Assembly (NCBI GenBank): GCA_030430575.1
Contig: JAUIKF010000001.1
Location: 186,001-250,000, forward strand
Length of the DNA stretch: 64,000 bases
Reading direction: 5' to 3'
Source: Bacteroidia bacterium
GTDB lineage: Bacteria; Bacteroidota; Bacteroidia; J057
The notes beneath the pieces were generated by a model, which searched no databases, was not told the origin of the DNA, and worked only from the letters and a program-made list of their open reading frames with translations. Position numbers and translations under genes: made by a program. The stretch's first letter is position 1, and every line of letters starts with the position of its first letter. Positions 1 through 9,006 of the stretch are shown piece after piece.

Positions 1-135
1 ACCCTTTCTCTCCCTTCTATAATCACCCAGGCAGGTGTAGCAGAAGTGTTACACATAAAACTTTCTGAAGAGGAGGCTAAAGCTCTGAATAATAGTGCAA
101 AAGTAATTAAAGATGCATTAAGGACTTTGAGTTAA
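1..135 (+). CDS. mdh: Malate/lactate dehydrogenase, C-terminal end (partial)
   Basis: The reading frame is open from base 1 to a TAA at 133-135 and encodes 44 residues. The tail contains LSEEEAKAL followed by NNSAKVIKDAL, which resembles the closing helix of the LDH/MDH superfamily, where an L-x-E-E-E...S-A segment precedes the end of the chain. The preceding stretch (SLPSIITQAGVAEVL) fits the last beta strands of the C-terminal domain. I therefore infer an NAD-dependent malate dehydrogenase of the LDH-like type, a TCA-cycle enzyme in the cytoplasm. Only the last 44 residues are visible and no catalytic residue falls in the window, so malate versus lactate specificity cannot be judged. The next gene starts 9 bases after the stop codon. 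Confidence 0.62.
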   Translation, partial: TLSLPSIITQAGVAEVLHIKLSEEEAKALNNSAKVIKDALRTLS

Positions 136-144
136 TATCGCCCC

Positions 145-2577
145 ATGAAACACCTCTTTACCCTTTTCCTCCTCCTCCTCCCCTTCATGGCCTCCGCCCA
201 ACCGCAGATCACCCAAGTCACTCCCCTCGACACCACAGTCGAGCAATACGAAAAATTCGAAGTCGAAATCGCCCTCACCGCCACTTACACCAACCCATAC
301 GACTATCGTCAAATAGCAGTAAAGGCCGTCTTCATCGCCCCTGACAATCGGCAGGTTACGGTGGATGGCTTTTTCAAAAAGGATTTTTTGCTGGATGCTA
401 ATGGTAACCTCACCGCAAATGGCGATGGCTTTAAAGTGCGCTTTGCCCCAGATCAGGTTGGGACTTGGACCTATTCCGTCTCGGTAACAGATGCCACGGG
501 AAGTCATTCCTTTGCCTCCCAGCAATTTACCTGTACCCCAATTCCCTTTGCGGCAAATCATAACAAAGGCTTTATCAGAACCAATCCCTCCCATTACCTG
601 CATTTTGACAATGGGCAGCAGTATATTCCGATAGGCGAAAATATGGCTTGGCAAACGGGCAATGCCTTTCTGGATTATCACAATTGGTTAGGGGAATTGA
701 AGGCAAATCATGGCAATTTCATTCGGCTGTGGCATGCGCACTGGGGATTGGGGATAGAGTGGAAAAATGGCTGGAATGGATTTGAGGGACTGAGGAAATA
801 TGAACAGTCCAATGGGGCGTACCAAGATTGGCTATTTGACTATTGCGCAGCAAATGGCATCGCTGTGATGCTCACCCTCCAACACCACGGCCAAGTCTCC
901 ACCCACGTCAATCCCAACTGGGATGACAACCCCTACAACGCCGCCAACGGCGGCCCTTGTCCAAATACATGGGACTTTTTCACCGATACCACGGCCATTT
1001 CCCATACCCAAAATCGCTTCCGCTACATCCTCGCACGCTGGGGCTACGCCCGCAGCATCATGGCCTGGGAACTCTTCAACGAAGTCGAATGGACAGACAA
1101 CTTCTCCCAACATCGCCAGGAGATCGCCGACTGGCATTCGGATATGGCAGCATTCCTCCACAGTCACGATCCTTACGGACACCTCATCACGACCAGTTAT
1201 GCGGAAGATTCCTACGACCCCGCCGTCTGGATGGACCCCAATATTGACATCACCCAAACCCATTATTACATCAATACGCCCAATATTGAACGTGTCATCG
1301 CAGGAGGTGTCAGAGAATACCTGGATGCTTACGGCAAGCCCACGCTCAATGGAGAATTTGGTCTGGGAGGTAGCACGCCCATTGCGCAAGATCCTGACGG
1401 CATTCACCTCCACAATAGCTTGTGGAGTGGGCTATTTGCCGGCGGCATGGGCTCTGCCATGACTTGGTGGTGGGATACTTATGTGGAGCCTGCGGATTTG
1501 TACTACCATTTTGATGCAATTGCTCGAATGACTGAAAAGGTTCCTTTTTTGAAAGGCGAAATGGCTCCTGTTACGGCTAAAGTCTCAGGGACGCCCGGCG
1601 ACCTGAATATCACCCCCAATCAAGGATGGGGCGTGGTGGGCATTCCATTGGTACTTATCGGAAAGGATGGGACCATGACCCCTGCCAGTCCAGATTTGGG
1701 GCAATATTTGTACGGTTCCTCCTGGAATACCCAATTCCGCAGTCCGCCAGAATTTGCGGTTGAGCTGACCACTCCGGGAACTTTTACGGTGACTACTGGT
1801 CCCATGACCAGCACTTCTCCCAAGATCGCTATGTGGCTGGATGGCACGAAGGTTTTGGAACAAAATGCAGCGGTGAACCAGACCTATTCCATCAGCGTTC
1901 CCGCTGGAATTCACCGAATCATGGTGGACAATACAGGCACCGATTGGATCACCATCGCCAACTATGCCTTTACAGGCATCGGATCGAAGATAGATGCATA
2001 CACCTTAACTTCCCGCAATAAGGACGTAGCTGCTGGTTGGGTCTTAAACAACCAGTACAACCACGCTTACCTACAAGCGAATGGCATGCCTACACGCGCC
2101 AAGGGCGGCTTATTGAAGATTGAAGATTTTTCTCCTGGAAATTATTTTCTCAAATGGTATAACTGCCTCTACGGCACCCTCAGACATATAGAGCCTGTGA
2201 CGGTCACTTCAGACAGAATCCTTTCATTCAGGATTCCTGACTTGGCGTGGGATGCAATCTTTATCGTAGATGATGTAGTAATCGATCCTGCGTCGGTAGA
2301 TCTTTTAGCTCATGCTTCTTCGCTGAAAGTATATCCGAATCCTGCGCATGCTGGTGGAGAAGTGGAATTGGCATTTACCCTTCCAACCCCTTCTTCAGTT
2401 GAAATTACGATGTTAGATCAGACCGGACGCCAGGTTGCCGTCTTGACAGAAGGGATGCTCACTACAGGGGAACAGAAGGTAACGATAGCTTTGCCCCAAA
2501 CTCTATCTGCAGGTGTCTATTGGGTAGCAATGAAAGGAAAAGAGATGACTGCTACTACCCCATTGATGATTAGGTAG
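145..2577 (+). CDS. Secreted GH5-like glycoside hydrolase with DUF5060 and T9SS sorting domain
   Basis: This 810-residue protein begins with a signal peptide (about residues 1-18, ending ASAQ). A DUF5060-type beta-sandwich follows (about 20-130), then a TIM-barrel region of the GH5/clan-A kind (about 140-480). The barrel shows the expected acid/base glutamate in the ELFNEVEW context (N312-E313) and a nucleophile glutamate in NGEFGLGG (E404). A beta-rich linker precedes a C-terminal T9SS type A sorting domain (about 730-810) starting at VYPNPAHAGG. The architecture implies export across the inner membrane, then T9SS transport to the surface or medium, where it would cleave a plant or algal polysaccharide; the substrate cannot be read from the sequence. 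It starts 9 bases after the upstream dehydrogenase and ends just before a strong hairpin. Confidence 0.85.
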   Translation: MKHLFTLFLLLLPFMASAQPQITQVTPLDTTVEQYEKFEVEIALTATYTNPYDYRQIAVKAVFIAPDNRQVTVDGFFKKDFLLDANGNLTANGDGFKVRFAPDQVGTWTYSVSVTDATGSHSFASQQFTCTPIPFAANHNKGFIRTNPSHYLHFDNGQQYIPIGENMAWQTGNAFLDYHNWLGELKANHGNFIRLWHAHWGLGIEWKNGWNGFEGLRKYEQSNGAYQDWLFDYCAANGIAVMLTLQHHGQVSTHVNPNWDDNPYNAANGGPCPNTWDFFTDTTAISHTQNRFRYILARWGYARSIMAWELFNEVEWTDNFSQHRQEIADWHSDMAAFLHSHDPYGHLITTSYAEDSYDPAVWMDPNIDITQTHYYINTPNIERVIAGGVREYLDAYGKPTLNGEFGLGGSTPIAQDPDGIHLHNSLWSGLFAGGMGSAMTWWWDTYVEPADLYYHFDAIARMTEKVPFLKGEMAPVTAKVSGTPGDLNITPNQGWGVVGIPLVLIGKDGTMTPASPDLGQYLYGSSWNTQFRSPPEFAVELTTPGTFTVTTGPMTSTSPKIAMWLDGTKVLEQNAAVNQTYSISVPAGIHRIMVDNTGTDWITIANYAFTGIGSKIDAYTLTSRNKDVAAGWVLNNQYNHAYLQANGMPTRAKGGLLKIEDFSPGNYFLKWYNCLYGTLRHIEPVTVTSDRILSFRIPDLAWDAIFIVDDVVIDPASVDLLAHASSLKVYPNPAHAGGEVELAFTLPTPSSVEITMLDQTGRQVAVLTEGMLTTGEQKVTIALPQTLSAGVYWVAMKGKEMTATTPLMIR

Positions 2578-2607
2578 AAATCAGAATAGAACGGTCTATG
2601 ACCCAAA

Positions 2608-2643
2608 AAGATGTAACAGATTTTCTTCAATCTGTTACATCTT
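2608..2643. terminator. Bidirectional terminator hairpin
   Basis: A perfect 15-bp inverted repeat (2608-2622 and 2629-2643, arms AAGATGTAACAGATT) with a 6-nt loop lies between the glycosidase stop and the convergent SRPBCC gene. The symmetric position between converging genes suits a shared terminator, although neither side has a long T-tract. Confidence 0.55.
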
Positions 2644-2719
2644 CAGCCAACCAATCTAGCTACGCCAATTTTATCGGCATCTCCTACTTATGAAGAGACA
2701 TTTATTTCCTCCTTCATTC

Positions 2720-3319
2720 TCACGATTCCTTTGCTACGTAAGACTTCTTGATTTCTTTGAAATTGTCCTTATTCACCTTTTCGCCAGTCGTGATATGGTG
2801 TTCGATGGACAGCGCATAGTCATTGATTAATTTTTTGAATCTGCCTTTCATCATGCCTCCCATCATGGCTGGTTTGGTGCGATATTCCATTTTGAAGACA
2901 AATCGGCAAGAGTTTTCGTCGATGGGTTCTACCTTGTAGACGGCCTTGGTATATTCCGGATCTACTGGAAATTTACCAGCCTGGAAGACCTGATTGATGA
3001 AGGTCATGTTCTCAGGGTCAAAATTGACCATTCGCTCGTGGAGGTAGCGAGTACCTTTGTCATTGAAATGGCAGACGCGCTCAGCACCTTCCCCTGCCTT
3101 CAATGTACCATTGATGTAGTCAGAATTCACGATCAGTGGATGGGAATTGGCGATGGCTCCATAATCCTCTCCCACCACAGCCCAGACTTTGGCTGCTGAA
3201 TGGGGGATCACTTTTGCCACTTCAAAAGTCTGCACTTTTTTCTGAGCGAATGCTTCCTGAAAACCTATAAATGTCAAGATTGCGATTAGGCTGATGTTTA
3301 AGAGATTTTGCATGGTCAT
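2720..3319 (-). CDS. Exported SRPBCC (START/Bet v1-like) family protein
   Basis: I take the start at the ATG at 3319 (MTMQNLL), which gives about 199 residues. An ATG two codons later (3313) gives the cleanest signal peptide (QNLLNISLIAILTFI...EAFAQ). The reading frame continues upstream to 3355, but that stretch overlaps the promoter region and does not look like protein. The mature part has the alternating pattern of SRPBCC/polyketide-cyclase folds: an N-terminal V-I-P-H-S-A-A-K-V-W-A-V segment, a central strand set, and a long C-terminal helix after MMKGRFKKLIND. Members bind hydrophobic ligands; none is identified here. It lies directly downstream of an AraC regulator on the same strand (79-base gap), so the regulator may control it. 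Confidence is good for the fold and low for any role. Confidence 0.7.
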   Translation of the reverse strand: MTMQNLLNISLIAILTFIGFQEAFAQKKVQTFEVAKVIPHSAAKVWAVVGEDYGAIANSHPLIVNSDYINGTLKAGEGAERVCHFNDKGTRYLHERMVNFDPENMTFINQVFQAGKFPVDPEYTKAVYKVEPIDENSCRFVFKMEYRTKPAMMGGMMKGRFKKLINDYALSIEHHITTGEKVNKDNFKEIKKSYVAKES

Positions 3320-3398
3320 TTTTTTTGATGTGTTAGAACAATTGATATAACACAAAGGTATCTGCCTGACCTGCCATCTCTTTTTACATTTGGGTCAA

Positions 3399-4283
3399 TT
3401 ATTTGCCTAAATGGTTCAATCGGAAGTCAGAAGGAGAAACGCCGAAGTATTTTTGGAAGGATTTAGAGAAATGGGAAATTTCAGCAAACCCACAGTTGAA
3501 AGCGATGTCTCCAATTCGCTGGTTCGTTTGAGTAAGCAGCGTAGCTGCGCGATCCAGCTTTCGCTTCTTGAAGTATTTGGCGGGACTGGTTTTGTACACT
3601 CTTTCAAATTCTCGTTTGAAAGTGGAAAGGCTCAAATTAGCCAATACCGCCAATTCCTCGTTGGTGAGATTGGTGTAAATATTCGCTTCTACCAATTCTT
3701 TAAAAGAAAATTCAGTAGGGGTAAATAGGCTAGCAATAAGTTGCTGAATAGCGTCTGAATTGTCCGTCTTAGCTAAAAGCAAAATAAGTTCCTTCACCTT
3801 GAGTTTCAACAGCTCCTCACTCACCAACTCAGGATTTTCAAAGTAAAATTGCAAGCTAGCGATATAATTGGCGAGCAATTTTCCCGATTTGACTTTCTCT
3901 ATTGGAGCTGATGGGTAGGACTGAGCCTTTTGGATAAATGTGGGGAATTCTTTGTCATATATTTTTCGCAAAACTTCTGGATAAAAATGCACGGCAATGG
4001 CCTCACACTCATTTCCCTCATCTGCCGCAAGCCATTCATTGAGATAGTTTCCACACTTCATCACTACTCCCTCTTTCGCCACTATATTTTCATCATGCCC
4101 TTTTTGGGAGGAATAAAACTGTGATTTACCACGCACAGCGTATAGGAAACACGCTTCGTTGGGCATAATGCCTGGCACACGCATGGGTGGCACCAGAATG
4201 ACCTTTTCAAGAAGGAGTCTGTCGTACAAATCGAATTTCAGGTGTTCTTTGATCATGGAGCGAACTTCTGAAATTCCTTTCAT
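3399..4283 (-). CDS. AraC family transcriptional regulator
   Basis: This 294-residue cytoplasmic DNA-binding protein has no signal peptide. Residues about 1-170 form a cupin-like/ExsA-type N-terminal domain with an internal GVVMKCGNYLNEW segment. Residues about 190-290 carry two helix-turn-helix units: NEELAVLANLSLSTFKREFE is the first recognition region and IGDIAFNCGFAEISHFSKSF the second, followed by the typical YFGVSPSDFR ending. The length and domain order are standard for Bacteroidota AraC regulators. It is divergent to the 1326-aa gene at 4460 across a 176-bp spacer, and upstream of the SRPBCC gene in the same orientation. Either neighbour could be a target; the sequence does not decide. 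Confidence 0.87.
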   Translation of the reverse strand: MKGISEVRSMIKEHLKFDLYDRLLLEKVILVPPMRVPGIMPNEACFLYAVRGKSQFYSSQKGHDENIVAKEGVVMKCGNYLNEWLAADEGNECEAIAVHFYPEVLRKIYDKEFPTFIQKAQSYPSAPIEKVKSGKLLANYIASLQFYFENPELVSEELLKLKVKELILLLAKTDNSDAIQQLIASLFTPTEFSFKELVEANIYTNLTNEELAVLANLSLSTFKREFERVYKTSPAKYFKKRKLDRAATLLTQTNQRIGDIAFNCGFAEISHFSKSFQKYFGVSPSDFRLNHLGK

Positions 4284-4459
4284 ATATGCTTGTTCATTTG
4301 GGTCACTTTGTTGGAAAAATGGATCAAGAAGAAATTAACAATCTCAAATATTTTAATATCTTAGTTTTTTTTGCACATTGAAACAATTGACGTATTGATA
4401 AACGCTGGTATGGGAAGAGTGAAGGGCAAATAAATACCACTAACACCAACACCTCCCTC

Positions 4460-7400
4460 ATGAATACCCTATTTATCCCTATTCGTGTACGCCTGCTTCA
4501 TCTTGATGAAGTGACACAAGTGGCTAGCCCTTCAGCAGATTTCAGTCACCTACCTTATTATGATCCTGAGGCACAAAGAATTGTCAATAATGACAGCCCC
4601 TTTATCAGCGAAAATGTCGTTAACGAGCCATTTGAGGATGATTTACATCCTTTAGGATCGGGGAATCATTTGCATTTTATTTTGCCTACTCCCTTTACCC
4701 ATGCCCATGAGGATGGGAATCATCTCCCCGTGCCCAACCGATGGCTGGTTCAGAAAGGAAATACCTATTGGGTAGTAGAAAGTGATTTTTTGGCTAAAAA
4801 ACAACCTACTTCTGACCAGGACAGCATTACCACCATCATTCCCACAGGGCAAGAGATATATGATGATGGATACGAAATAGACGCTCATGGTAATTACCAG
4901 CCCTTCCGCTATATGGGCCGTCAATTGGAAATTGATCAATGGAAAGCCTCCACCGAAACAGGAGAATCCTGGAAGTCCGTATTGGGTTCGCCCCTCACGG
5001 CATTTGCCTACGGCGATGCACAGTTCTCCGTGATGTACCCCAACTGCCGTTCGGTATTTGGGTTTTATGACAGGATTGGAACAAATAGTGACGCTTATCA
5101 GGTCCTGGGGTATTTTGATGATCTGGCTGATGATCAGGGGATTCGGGATCAAATACAAGGTGTGATAGATGAAATAAAAGGAGATCAAAACCTTATTTCA
5201 AATAACCCTGATTCTGCGACACAAACTCAGGAAACCAATAACAATCAGGTAAATGCCTTTTGGGAGCAAATCAGTGGATATGGGTGGAATTTTGGGAGCA
5301 GTGATAACGGTGATTTTTTTGCTCCAAATGCTGATTTAAGCACCCTGAAAAAGGTAGAAGATTTTTTCAAGGCCATTGATCAATTTGTCTTCTACAGTGC
5401 TTTTGCAGATAGACTTGGTACAGCCCCCTCACCTGCGGTCTCCCTTGCCATCGGCAATAACGGCGTAGAAGCGCTCTCTGCCTTCCTGGCAAATGAGACT
5501 TACCCTTCTGATCAAACAAGCAGCGACGAGCTTGAAGATAAACTCGAAGCCATTCAGTTTGACTACCTGAAGTCCCTTCAGAACGACCTCAGTGCCAAAT
5601 TTGAAGAGGCTCGTCACACGAAGGGCTTCAAGGCTATGCCGACAGGCACAGTCTGGGATTATAGCTACCGCGATATGGGAGATGGCGAACTCTCTGAATC
5701 GCAGAATGACGTGATCCGCGCCTTTGAGTCAGAGGGGAATTTGACGGCCCTGGCGAGCATTATCACATCCTTGAATCAGGATCAATCCGTCTATGAAGCA
5801 GGGATAGACTCGATTGGAGAAAAGCAGCAGCAGCTATTTTCTTATTGGTACAAATATATGCTGTGTGCCCATCCGCCCATGATGCAGCAGGAGAGCTATC
5901 CAAAGGCGGATAAGGTCCTGGCGATGATCAAAGACACCCTTATTCCAGACCTGGACACCTTGATGGACAAGTTGGGGAAGGTCGACATAAGCGAAGTCGA
6001 AAGTGAACCCAATGGTGGGGTATACCTCCCTACAGAAACCGGGTTTCAGGTTTTTACTGCGAAAGAAAGTTTGGATGGGATAACTAACATATCAGGAACT
6101 CAAGCAAAACAATTGGTAGATGAGTTAAAAAATGCCATAGACGAAAGGGATCGATTAAATGGATTAAATGGCACCTTGTCATCTGCAAACCTCGAAATCA
6201 GGCTTGCCAACAAACCCGGTGATCGCTACTATCAGCCTAGCGAACCCGTAGTATTGATCTCAGGAAATGTAGTGCCTACGGCAAATGAAAATGACCAATT
6301 GGTGGATGTCGCTTGTAGCTATGATGACAGCGTGATGACTACTTTGAATGCGCTGATTCAGGCTTATTCGGCTGGGGGTTCATTTTATCTAAAGGATTAT
6401 TCCCTATCTCAAACCACGCAGTCACTCAACTGGCACCCCCTCCAGATGGAGTGGGAAGTGGCCTTTTACCCGCTGGACAATCCTGCCAATGATGGAGTTT
6501 ATAACGCCAATTTTATTACCAATATCTACGACCTCCCAGCCAGTCAGCCTGATTTTGTTCCAAAATCTACTGCCACTCCCACCACAGATATTTCCACCTA
6601 TCGTGGATTTGCTCAGCTAAGTCCATACGCCCTTGAATATTTGACCAAAAAACTGGAACCCTATGGATCGGGCGGCGCTAATGAGGGCCAGGACGATGAA
6701 TTGGCAGCGGCTTATGATACCCTTCAGGCAGGCAACACCGCCGTCCTCTCGCAGGCCCTCAGCGGCTTCAACGAAGCCTTTATTATGCGCAAGCAGTCCT
6801 TGCAGTTGGCGGCCATCGCCGATCCTGTGGCGTTTGATGATTACAAACAGCATATTGAGTTGATCAATACCTATATCGACGGCCATGCAGGAACGGCTCC
6901 ATTGCCTCATAATGATTTCAACCCCATTCGGGGAGGCGGCCTTAACATTACCCACCTCAACCTGATCGACAGTTTTGGCCAAAAGCTGAATATCTATGAT
7001 TATTTCAAGGATAATGCTTCCACTAAGGTTTATGCGCCCCGGACAATGGATGCTGCCTCCCACCAGGCTTTATTATCGCCACGCTATATCCAGCCCACCC
7101 GCTTACATGCGCGTTGGTTGTCCCAAGACTCAAACACTATAGCCAATTCGGCTACTGTAGAATGCAGCAGCCACAGCCTCGATAGCCCAATCTGTGGATG
7201 GATCGTTCACAACATCCTCGATGACAGCCTGATGATCTATGATTCCGACGGAATCCTACTGGGGAGTATAGGATTGGTTGACAATCAGGTGGCAGGTATC
7301 CCCAAGCCTGAAGCGGGTGCGGGTGAAACCTTTGATCCTATAAAGGATGTCGAAAATGACCATTTGCAAAAATTTACCAACTACCTATTAGCCCAAACAA

Positions 7401-8440
7401 AAGCGGATTTTGAAAACTTCCTCATCCTCCTCACTAATGCCCAGGAATACACCGATCCCGATTCGTATGCACAGCACCCTGAGCTTTCCCTGCTCATGGG
7501 ACATGCTGTGGCCCTTGTCCGTATGCGCCTGAATTTTGAAATGCAGGGAGATTATGCGACCAATGAAAGCTGGGAAAATGATAAGCTTTTTTCTCCTACT
7601 TCGGAAGCCTTTGAATCGGTAGAAGTCCCCATACGCATCGGCGATTATCAGCAGTTGAATGACGGCGTTTTGTGTTTTTGGGACGATGCGGCTGATCCGT
7701 CTCAGGATCAGAAAGGGGCTATCCACTCTCCGATGAAGGATTATTATGCGACGCATCCCTTCAGTCCAGACCCCACGGGCTTTAATACTTATGCAGCGAA
7801 TTCGGTGAATATGGAGATCAATCAAAGTCTGGATGATGATGCCCATTATCTGACCTTATTATATGATCCTCGCGGAAAATTGAATATCACTACAGGCGTA
7901 TTGCCCGTGAACACCTTGAGCATTCCGACAAGTCTCTATCAGCCTGCGCTGAAAAATATTCGCGTCACCTTCCTCATGTCGCCCATCCTCACGCCCAGGG
8001 ACACTTGGCAGCTACCCGTGCCTCAGGAGGTGGGCTACCAGTGGAAGTGGATTTACCTGGACAATACCAGTACAGCCATCACCTTCCCGGCCCAGGCGAC
8101 CATCCTCCAAAGTGTATTGGAGACCCAATGGGATGCGCTGGAGACGGGAGTAACGGGTATATGGGATGGATTAGTCAATACAGGAGCATTGGAAGAGGTT
8201 TCAGCATACAAATCCCCCGATCCATCGGACAACATGGCAAATGTTCTTTTCAATAAAGTGACCTCAACTGATCTAGCTACCCTATTTTCGGCTGACCCAG
8301 ATGGGCTCACCCAGCAGCTTATGCAGCTCCTGCTGGACTATCATCAGGGGATCGACGATCCCGTGACGGGGGCGCAATATGGTCCCGTCGAGATACGGGA
8401 GGGATGGCTGGAGCTGATTGAGGGGGCTGAGGAGGGGTAG
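4460..8440 (+). CDS. Large uncharacterised protein, first gene of the DUF6603-type cluster
   Basis: A 1326-residue protein with no signal peptide and no convincing membrane segment. I cannot assign a function. The N-terminus (FIPIRVRLLHLDE) leads to a GNHLHFILP motif near residue 68 and PVPNRWLVQKG just after. From memory this resembles large bacterial hypothetical proteins with an LHW-ALP...PDRWLV signature that sit beside DUF6603 genes; that link is recollection, not a search. The middle (about 170-560) is helical with acidic low-complexity loops. The region from about 820 on is beta-rich, with SPRYIQPTRLHARWL and LYDPRGKLNITTGVLP segments. The ending is very acidic (LIEGAEEG). It heads a seven-gene same-strand series and is divergent from the AraC regulator. 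Length and aromatic/beta content fit a structural or assembly role, which is inference. Confidence 0.72.
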   Translation: MNTLFIPIRVRLLHLDEVTQVASPSADFSHLPYYDPEAQRIVNNDSPFISENVVNEPFEDDLHPLGSGNHLHFILPTPFTHAHEDGNHLPVPNRWLVQKGNTYWVVESDFLAKKQPTSDQDSITTIIPTGQEIYDDGYEIDAHGNYQPFRYMGRQLEIDQWKASTETGESWKSVLGSPLTAFAYGDAQFSVMYPNCRSVFGFYDRIGTNSDAYQVLGYFDDLADDQGIRDQIQGVIDEIKGDQNLISNNPDSATQTQETNNNQVNAFWEQISGYGWNFGSSDNGDFFAPNADLSTLKKVEDFFKAIDQFVFYSAFADRLGTAPSPAVSLAIGNNGVEALSAFLANETYPSDQTSSDELEDKLEAIQFDYLKSLQNDLSAKFEEARHTKGFKAMPTGTVWDYSYRDMGDGELSESQNDVIRAFESEGNLTALASIITSLNQDQSVYEAGIDSIGEKQQQLFSYWYKYMLCAHPPMMQQESYPKADKVLAMIKDTLIPDLDTLMDKLGKVDISEVESEPNGGVYLPTETGFQVFTAKESLDGITNISGTQAKQLVDELKNAIDERDRLNGLNGTLSSANLEIRLANKPGDRYYQPSEPVVLISGNVVPTANENDQLVDVACSYDDSVMTTLNALIQAYSAGGSFYLKDYSLSQTTQSLNWHPLQMEWEVAFYPLDNPANDGVYNANFITNIYDLPASQPDFVPKSTATPTTDISTYRGFAQLSPYALEYLTKKLEPYGSGGANEGQDDELAAAYDTLQAGNTAVLSQALSGFNEAFIMRKQSLQLAAIADPVAFDDYKQHIELINTYIDGHAGTAPLPHNDFNPIRGGGLNITHLNLIDSFGQKLNIYDYFKDNASTKVYAPRTMDAASHQALLSPRYIQPTRLHARWLSQDSNTIANSATVECSSHSLDSPICGWIVHNILDDSLMIYDSDGILLGSIGLVDNQVAGIPKPEAGAGETFDPIKDVENDHLQKFTNYLLAQTKADFENFLILLTNAQEYTDPDSYAQHPELSLLMGHAVALVRMRLNFEMQGDYATNESWENDKLFSPTSEAFESVEVPIRIGDYQQLNDGVLCFWDDAADPSQDQKGAIHSPMKDYYATHPFSPDPTGFNTYAANSVNMEINQSLDDDAHYLTLLYDPRGKLNITTGVLPVNTLSIPTSLYQPALKNIRVTFLMSPILTPRDTWQLPVPQEVGYQWKWIYLDNTSTAITFPAQATILQSVLETQWDALETGVTGIWDGLVNTGALEEVSAYKSPDPSDNMANVLFNKVTSTDLATLFSADPDGLTQQLMQLLLDYHQGIDDPVTGAQYGPVEIREGWLELIEGAEEG

Positions 8441-8806
8441 GGGAATTATTAATTATGGATTGATAGATTAATGATTAGCAATGAATTACAAAATAATGGT
8501 GTCATATAGTAAGGATTTGACAAAGGGTTGGAAGGCATTGCCTTTGTCGTTTAAACCCCTGCCAAAGCCTTCGGCTTTGGTGTCCCCTCAAGAGGGGACT
8601 TTAGAAAATGGCCTCGCCATTTTGAGTTTGAAGCGGGTTGTTCCCTTTTTAAGGGGAACGGGGCTGCGTGGATGGGTTCAAAACAGTGAAGGCGGAGCAT
8701 TCCTGTCATTTCCTTGTGGCGTGGGCGAAGCCTATTTAGTGCTCGAAACGAAAGCAAAGCAATTATTCAATCAATAATCACTCAATCATTAATCAATAAT
8801 TTCTAC
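8441..8806. repeat. Gene-free spacer with an array of four hairpins
   Basis: This 366-base gap contains four back-to-back inverted repeats: CCAAAGCC/GGCTTTGG (8562-8580), GTCCCCTC/GAGGGGAC (8582-8599), AAAATGGC/GCCATTTT (8605-8623) and GTTCCC..TT/AAGGGGAAC (about 8640-8659, one bulged base). Both ends of the gap are A/T-rich degenerate repeats of ATTAATCA-like words. A 98-codon frame crosses the hairpins, but its peptide merely spells the palindromes. I read the stretch as a structured non-coding repeat element between two genes of one transcript. Confidence 0.7.
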
Positions 8807-8962
8807 ATGCAAACCATCAAACTAGAACTCACAGTCGAAGAAGTAAACCAAATCCTGGAAGGTCTAGGCGAAATGCCCTTCAACAAGGTCTTCCAACTCA
8901 TCCAGAAAATCCAACAGCAAGCTGCTGTACAGTTGAATGGACAGAATGAGGATGAAAACTAG
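8807..8962 (+). CDS. Small helical protein (51 aa), unknown function
   Basis: I place the start at the ATG at 8807, giving 51 residues; the frame continues further 5' but only into the hairpin element. The peptide reads as one long amphipathic helix pair: KLELTVEEVNQILEGLGEMP, then a Q-rich helix (FQLIQKIQQQAA), and an acidic tail. Similar short proteins of the KLELTxEEVNxILxxLGxxP type occur widely in bacteria and phages as unannotated ORFs, from my memory of such families. It sits 44 bases before the tail-fibre-like gene and inside the seven-gene series. An assembly cofactor or chaperone for a neighbour is conceivable; nothing here proves it. Confidence 0.65.
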   Translation: MQTIKLELTVEEVNQILEGLGEMPFNKVFQLIQKIQQQAAVQLNGQNEDEN

Positions 8963-9006
8963 CATCTCCTCATACCATTTTTTCCCTACCCTCAAACCTC
9001 AAAATC

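Noticed and set aside
145-681. Minus-strand 187-codon frame inside the glycosidase gene
   Set aside because: It lies fully antisense to a gene with clear GH and T9SS signatures and starts within its coding region; it is a shadow frame.
8481-8777. 98-codon open frame between the 1326-aa and 51-aa genes
   Set aside because: It spells out four palindromes and runs into the next gene's leader. Its peptide has no domain-like character, so I treat the stretch as a structured repeat.
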